Origin: SZUA-442 sp963753185
Lineage (GTDB): Bacteria; Actinomycetota; Acidimicrobiia; Spongiisociales; UBA5794
Length of the DNA stretch: 64,000 bases
Assembly: GCA_963753185.1 (NCBI GenBank)
Contig: CAVWBO010000007.1
Coordinates: 1 to 64,000 of the forward strand
Reading direction: 5' to 3'
Under the pieces are notes generated by a model that was given only the letters and a program-made list of their open reading frames with translations, was not told the origin of the DNA and made no database searches. The position numbers and the translations under genes were made by a program. Every line of letters starts with the position of its first letter. The stretch's first letter is position 1. This document shows, in pieces, positions 60,538 to 64,000 of the stretch.

Positions 60538-61376
60538 GACGCCACCCTCGCGGCGGTGGAGAAGACACTGGCGTCACTCCAGACGACGAGCGCGTAGCGG
60601 ATCCAATCCTGGCGGTCTGCCCACCAGAGCCCGTCCGCCCCCATCAGGAGGATCACCTTCGCTGCGACCTCAGCCTCCACTGCGGTGTCGGCGACGACCG
60701 TCGCCGACAGGGTCGGCGTGTCCGCAGGCCGCATCGTCCGCGGATCGATGAGGTGGTGAACACGTGCCCCGTCGACGAGCCACGTCCTCTTCATCCGAGA
60801 GCTCGTCGCCAAGGCTCCGACGCCAACTTCGACCTCGGCTGCGACTTCGTCGAAGTGGTCGAGAACGTCGACCACGAGTGTCTCGTCGGTGGATCGGAGG
60901 TCGCCTCCAACCGAGACGACGTCAGCGATTCCGGCTTCGACGATGCGGTCCGCTGCCCAGCCCTTGGCGATACCCCCGAGGTCCAGCCTTGTGCCCGGCC
61001 CGAGCGACACGACTCCGTCGTCGATACGCCACTGCGGTGGGGAGGACGAAGCGGGAGCGCGCCGTCCCTCCACGATGTCCTCGAAGCTTCGGTCGTACCC
61101 CCAATCGCTCATGGCTTCCCCGACACCGACGTCGAAGAGACCGTTCGTCCTCCTCTTCATGATGGCGGCTGCCTCGAGGATCCCCCTCATGTCTGGGGAC
61201 ACCGACACGCCCGAGCCGGTAGCGGCGTTGATCCGAGACAACTCACTGTCGTCTCGGAACCTCGAGAAGGCTTGCTCGAACGACTCGATTCGATGACGAA
61301 CTGCCTGGTGCGCCGAGGCGCTCGACGCGTGGACCTCCACCTTCGTCCCCATCGCGCCGAACCCGACGACGCTCAT
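60534..61376 (-). CDS. apbE: FAD:protein FMN transferase (ApbE family)
   Basis: A 280-residue ApbE protein. Conserved blocks: FGAMGTKVEV at the N-terminus, RFRDDSELSRINA, RLDLGGIAKGWAAD (FAD site), ALATSS and HHLIDPRTMRPA. The family transfers FMN onto Thr or Ser of an exported flavoprotein using FAD. No classical lipobox is visible. The acceptor sequence usually contains S/TGA(S/T); I do not see it in the operon's small proteins. The gene overlaps its neighbours by 4 nt on both sides. Confidence 0.9.
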   Translation of the reverse strand: MSVVGFGAMGTKVEVHASSASAHQAVRHRIESFEQAFSRFRDDSELSRINAATGSGVSVSPDMRGILEAAAIMKRRTNGLFDVGVGEAMSDWGYDRSFEDIVEGRRAPASSSPPQWRIDDGVVSLGPGTRLDLGGIAKGWAADRIVEAGIADVVSVGGDLRSTDETLVVDVLDHFDEVAAEVEVGVGALATSSRMKRTWLVDGARVHHLIDPRTMRPADTPTLSATVVADTAVEAEVAAKVILLMGADGLWWADRQDWIRYALVVWSDASVFSTAARVAS

Positions 61377-61705
61377 GATCCGGAGCTGCTCGTACGCGTC
61401 GGAGCGGAGGCCCGTGCTGGTTGGGTGACCGTGATCGTCCGCACGATGCGCTCGGGTTCAGGATGAGCCACGGGTGTGTACCGCAGCACGACGAGACCGC
61501 GCTCTGGCAGCGTCGGAAGGCTCCACTGGGCGGCCATCGGGACCGGATCGGGGGCGACGGCAGGCAGGGGCACAGAGTCGACGTTGTCGACCACCCCAGT
61601 GATGGATCCATGGCTCGCGACTGCGACGCCGACCGTGCCCCAGGCAACCGCAGCGGCGGACCAGGCTGCGATCGAAGCGATCCGCGGCGGGGAGAGGCGA
61701 GCCAT
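61373..61705 (-). CDS. Small exported protein in the ApbE operon
   Basis: A 110-residue protein with an N-terminal helix (about 12-30) that may be a signal anchor, then a Pro/Val-rich stretch and a polar, Ser/Thr-rich tail. No family is recognised. Its ATG overlaps the preceding stop by one base, and its stop overlaps apbE by ATGA. It is not found to carry an ApbE acceptor motif. Confidence 0.65.
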   Translation of the reverse strand: MARLSPPRIASIAAWSAAAVAWGTVGVAVASHGSITGVVDNVDSVPLPAVAPDPVPMAAQWSLPTLPERGLVVLRYTPVAHPEPERIVRTITVTQPARASAPTRTSSSGS

Positions 61706-62016
61706 CAGCTACCGCCATCCGATGGGATGACGAGGACCGACCCCGAACGGACCAGCGTCTCGACGATGCTCTCGGGCAGTTCGGCCCCGAGCTCGGACCT
61801 GCCGATGAACTCGGTGTAGCCGGATGACTCGAGCAGGGCCGAGACGTTGGGATCGAGTTCGTCGATCTCGACACTGCGGTCGGGAGCGGGATCGTGTGCC
61901 GCGATCGGGGCCGAATCACTCGCTTGTACGGCGACCGGCTCGTCGTTGAGGCTCGACATCACGGTGATCGCAAGCACGAGGACCGCAATCCCGCCGAAGG
62001 CGGGAACCCACCGCAT
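61705..62016 (-). CDS. Small membrane-anchored protein in the ApbE operon
   Basis: A 103-residue protein with one N-terminal helix (about 5-22), then an acidic extracytoplasmic part containing ELDPNVSALLESSGYTEFIG and SIVETLVRSGSVLVI. The latter blocks look like a small folded module. No family is recognised. It shares one base with each neighbour (TGATG junctions), so the operon is tightly packed. Confidence 0.65.
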   Translation of the reverse strand: MRWVPAFGGIAVLVLAITVMSSLNDEPVAVQASDSAPIAAHDPAPDRSVEIDELDPNVSALLESSGYTEFIGRSELGAELPESIVETLVRSGSVLVIPSDGGS

Positions 62017-62573
62017 CAGTCGTCGTCCTCGTGGTCGTCGTCATCGTCGTCCTCGTGGTCGTCGTCATCGTCGTCCTCGTGGTCGTCGTCGTCGTCGTGA
62101 TCGTCGTCGTCGTGATCGTCGTCGTCGTAGTCGTGATCGTCGTCGTACTGGCCCGCAGGAGCCGCTACCGGCGGCTGTTGCTGGGTGACGGTCACGACAT
62201 CGACGATGGGCGCAGGCACCGGCGGGCCGGCGATGGAGAAACCGGCCTCGTCGCAGATCTGTCGAAGCGCGTCCAACGCGGCAGCTTCGAGATCAGTGAT
62301 GGAGCCGTCCCGCTCCCGCTCGATCAGCACCATGGCGTCGGACCCGCACGCCGAGGCCGTCACGTTCGCATCGACGGCAGCATCGGTCAGCACCACCGGA
62401 TCAGCATCGCTCAACACGATCGGATCCACGGCCTGGTGCGCGGTCGTCTCAGGTTGGGACAGCGCCCCGACCAATGCAACGGCGGCAGCGGCCGTGATCG
62501 GAACGATCAACAGTCCTGCGATGATCGAACCGGTGAGCCTCTTGCCCGATCCGTCCCTACCTCGTCCTGGCAT
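62016..62573 (-). CDS. Exported protein with poly-Asp/His C-terminal tail
   Basis: A 185-residue protein. GAGGAGGG sits before the ATG at 62573. A basic N-terminus and one helix (about 15-37) place the rest outside the membrane. The middle part includes two Cys (SACGSD and RQICDEAG). The last 42 residues consist almost only of Asp with regularly placed His, plus a few Glu and Tyr. Such a tail should bind divalent or ferric metal ions. It is first in the operon with ApbE and the ferric-reductase-like protein. Confidence 0.75.
   Translation of the reverse strand: MPGRGRDGSGKRLTGSIIAGLLIVPITAAAAVALVGALSQPETTAHQAVDPIVLSDADPVVLTDAAVDANVTASACGSDAMVLIERERDGSITDLEAAALDALRQICDEAGFSIAGPPVPAPIVDVVTVTQQQPPVAAPAGQYDDDHDYDDDDHDDDDHDDDDDHEDDDDDDHEDDDDDDHEDDD
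62019..62144 (-). repeat. Low-complexity repeat encoding the Asp/His tail
   Basis: This DNA is a chain of GAC/GAT/CAC/GAG codons. Its 3' half shows a 24-bp period (GTCGTCCTCGTGGTCGTCGT plus four bases on the plus strand) repeated about three times. Slippage could change tail length in frame. The complementary strand also has a long open frame made of Val/Ile-rich repeats, which is a by-product. Confidence 0.8.
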
Positions 62574-62622
62574 GTGCGTCCCTCCTCTGGGTATCTGCGA
62601 CACACGATGCACGACGCTCCGA

Positions 62623-62635
62623 TAACGGCGCGTTA
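62623..62635. promoter_or_regulatory. Palindrome upstream of the ApbE operon
   Basis: TAACGGCGCGTTA is a 5-bp inverted repeat around GCG, 50 nt upstream of the first operon gene on its coding strand. It is a candidate operator; no regulator gene is adjacent. No clear -10 or -35 is seen near it. Confidence 0.35.
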
Positions 62636-62685
62636 AGCGACGGGCAAACCGGAGAAAAGACCTCGGTGCCAGTCCGAAAGAATCC

Positions 62686-63135
62686 TCACCCGGATCGAGG
62701 TGACCCTCCCGGCGTGGGAGCCTCGCGACGGATGCCAGGGAACCGGTCGAAGTCGTTGTCAAAGGACACCACGACGCATCGGTGCTCGATCGCGAGGGCT
62801 GCGAGGTGGGCGTCATTGATCAGGTTGCCGCCGGATCCGACGTGTTCGAGAAGACCGCGGAGCACCCGCGCGTGGTCAACCGTTGGCTCGATGACGACTG
62901 CCGGTGGTGCCGCCAGCCACGCATCGACACGGTCCATGGCCTGAGCCGATGTCAGGGGCCGGGGGAAGAGCCCGTCCCTGGTCGAGAGTCTGAGGAACGC
63001 GAGCAGAGCGATCCATGAGAACGCGACCGTCGTCCCACCCGAGAGTGAGGAGTCGAGCCAGGACCGAGAGGCCTCGTGATGCTCGGCATCCGTGTTGACG
63101 GCGTACAGGAGGACGTTTGCGTCGACGAGCCTCAC
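62686..63135 (-). CDS. vapC: VapC-family PIN-domain toxin
   Basis: A 149-residue PIN protein. Acidic residues in RLVDANVLLYA, INDAHLAALA and SFDNDFDRF match the active site. The second-position Glu is not obvious; the segment reads SWIALLAFLRLS, as in a PIN subgroup. The GTG start overlaps the antitoxin stop by GTGA. The C-terminus has a loose Pro/Gly/Ser tail of about 15 residues. Confidence 0.88.
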   Translation of the reverse strand: MRLVDANVLLYAVNTDAEHHEASRSWLDSSLSGGTTVAFSWIALLAFLRLSTRDGLFPRPLTSAQAMDRVDAWLAAPPAVVIEPTVDHARVLRGLLEHVGSGGNLINDAHLAALAIEHRCVVVSFDNDFDRFPGIRREAPTPGGSPRSG

Positions 63136-63383
63136 GAACCGGACCGCATGCGGCGAATCAGGTCGTCGTCCTCGAGGGCGCCCGCCACTTGGAGGGCAGG
63201 ATCGAGGTTCACCGTCGACGTTCCCAATGATGCGGTGGCGGTACGGAAGGCTTCCACGGATCCGGCCACCACCCCGTCGCGGATGGCGTCGTTCAGCGCC
63301 TCCTTGAAGGTGATGCCGCGCTCGAGCATGCGTCGACGCACGATCTGCTCGGTGTCGGAATCGAGTGTCACGGTGGTGCGCAT
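63132..63383 (-). CDS. vapB: VapB-type antitoxin
   Basis: An 83-residue protein beginning MRTTVTLDSDTEQIVRRRML, a ribbon-helix-helix DNA-binding domain, then a GITFKEALNDAIRDG helix and an acidic tail that would cover the toxin. It is unrelated in sequence to the VapB at 3.1 kb beyond the fold, so cross-talk is unlikely. A set of 8-bp tandem repeats just upstream is the probable operator. Confidence 0.86.
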   Translation of the reverse strand: MRTTVTLDSDTEQIVRRRMLERGITFKEALNDAIRDGVVAGSVEAFRTATASLGTSTVNLDPALQVAGALEDDDLIRRMRSGS

Positions 63384-63409
63384 GGGCGCATCATAGCATC
63401 ACGCCTACT

Positions 63410-63433
63410 GATGCCTAGATGCCTAGATGCCTA
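63410..63433. promoter_or_regulatory. Three tandem GATGCCTA repeats, candidate VapB operator
   Basis: GATGCCTA occurs three times in direct tandem at 63410-63417, 63418-63425 and 63426-63433, with a weaker CACGCCTA at 63400-63407. Short tandem sites in phase suit ribbon-helix-helix antitoxins. They lie 27 nt upstream of the vapB start. Confidence 0.6.
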
Positions 63434-63625
63434 TGGCAGGCCCGGCCCCACCGGGCCGGACCACGTCTGGCGCTGTCCGCCTACTTCTGCTTGCGGCGCC
63501 GCCGTTCGGACTCGGTCGAATGCCGCTTCCGGGCCCTCGCGCGCAATCGTGGAGATGATCGGGAACTCGATGTGCTGGTCGGCTGCATCGAACCTCGGCG
63601 ACCGGGATCCTCCCCGCCGTCTCGG

Positions 63626-64000
63626 TCATTCCCAACGGAAGAACCGAAGCGTGACTCCAGCGGTGCCGACCAGTATGGAGATGACGACGAGGAGTGACAG
63701 GCCGGGGTCGGTCGAGATCCAACCTCGTTGGACGATAGCGACGGCATGGGTGAGCGGGAGCACCTCCGAGATCGCGCCCATGGCATCCGAAAGGACTTCC
63801 GGCGGTGGTCCGGGTCCTCCGAGAAGGAGCATCACGAACCACAGCATGATGCCGAGCGCCTGCGCGGCGCGTGCCGTTGGAAGGATCGCTCCCAGCATCA
63901 CCCCCAGTGCGCCGAACATGACGGCGCACAGGACGAAGGCACCGAGCACGAGCAGCATCGAGTCCGGCCCTGGGAATTCGTAGATCGGCACCGCTGCCGC
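63626..64000 (-). CDS. ABC-2 type transporter permease, C-terminal part (partial)
   Basis: The frame is open to the right edge and ends at 63626, so at least 124 C-terminal residues are visible. Three helices lie at about 15-36, 44-62 and 97-116. The signature around AQALGIMLWFVMLLLGGPGPPPEVL and LPLTHAVAIVQRGW is typical of ABC-2 exporter permeases. The matching ATPase gene should lie beyond the window. The 240 bp between this gene and vapB hold the antitoxin operator and nothing else obvious. Confidence 0.82.
   Translation of the reverse strand, partial: AAAVPIYEFPGPDSMLLVLGAFVLCAVMFGALGVMLGAILPTARAAQALGIMLWFVMLLLGGPGPPPEVLSDAMGAISEVLPLTHAVAIVQRGWISTDPGLSLLVVISILVGTAGVTLRFFRWE

Noticed and set aside
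62031..62636. Plus-strand open frame rich in Val and Ile opposite the Asp/His tail
   Set aside because: The composition is a direct result of the GTC/GTG/ATC complement of GAC/CAC/GAT codons, and the minus-strand gene has a ribosome site and operon context.
1..64000. Insertion sequences, prophage or integrative element
   Set aside because: No transposase, integrase, phage structural gene or flanking tRNA repeat was recognised in the window.

Overview
The window is high-GC, densely packed DNA from an actinobacterium. Lipoproteins with Thr-rich linkers directly after the lipobox, several class III nucleotide cyclase domains, LuxR/TPR regulators, likely leaderless promoters (a TAnnnT box 6-7 nt before the start codon) and many 4-nt GTGA/ATGA gene overlaps fit an uncultured Acidimicrobiia-type lineage. 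That placement is inference; no rRNA or tRNA gene is visible here.

Layout. 1-5.2 kb: a membrane sensor (cut by the window edge) coupled to a receiver-cyclase regulator, a membrane cupredoxin, a VapBC toxin-antitoxin pair, a lipoprotein and a dienelactone-hydrolase-like protein. 5.3-12.7 kb: envelope genes, including an alpha/beta-hydrolase membrane protein, an LPNTG surface protein, two small exported proteins, a PrsW-type protease and a hemolysin III-like protein. 12.7-20.6 kb: a frameshifted membrane adenylate cyclase, a repeat-rich 550-bp spacer, a LuxR/TPR regulator, a flavin monooxygenase-like protein, small proteins and a divergent ClC channel. 20.7-35.2 kb: the most distinctive region, a catabolic and transport island. 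An XRE-cupin regulator and an atypical SDR diverge from a tightly coupled run encoding a beta-hydroxyacid dehydrogenase, a bicupin like ureidoglycine aminohydrolase, an M24 peptidase-fold enzyme, E1 alpha and beta of a 2-oxoacid dehydrogenase, an amidohydrolase paralogue that has lost a metal ligand, and a complete RbsABC-type ABC importer whose second permease is fused in frame to an intact amidohydrolase. 35.3-46.9 kb: a DUF2652-SRPBCC protein, a second flavin monooxygenase, a cysteine-synthase-like enzyme, a P-type ATPase, a large cyclase-ATPase-TPR regulator, a NERD-helicase and a Nudix hydrolase. 47-50.8 kb: a MarR/GbsR regulator with a clear promoter and operators drives a LolD/FtsX-type ABC transporter. 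51-59.8 kb: a membrane protein, a large lipoprotein, a radical SAM/B12 protein, a sarcosine-oxidase-like flavoenzyme divergent from an arginase-family protein, a PPOX flavoprotein, a frameshifted EEP-family gene, a GNAT fragment and CorA. 59.9-62.6 kb: a five-gene coupled operon joining a protein with an Asp/His tail, two small anchored or exported proteins, ApbE and a ferric-reductase-like membrane protein. 62.7-64 kb: a second VapBC pair and the end of an ABC-2 permease.

The likeliest undescribed biology is the 20.7-35.2 kb island (uptake, amidohydrolysis and oxidation of an unidentified, probably nitrogenous, organic compound) and the ApbE/ferric-reductase/Asp-His-tail operon. Two genes are broken by 1-2 nt shifts in GC-rich runs, so assembly error must be weighed against real pseudogenes.
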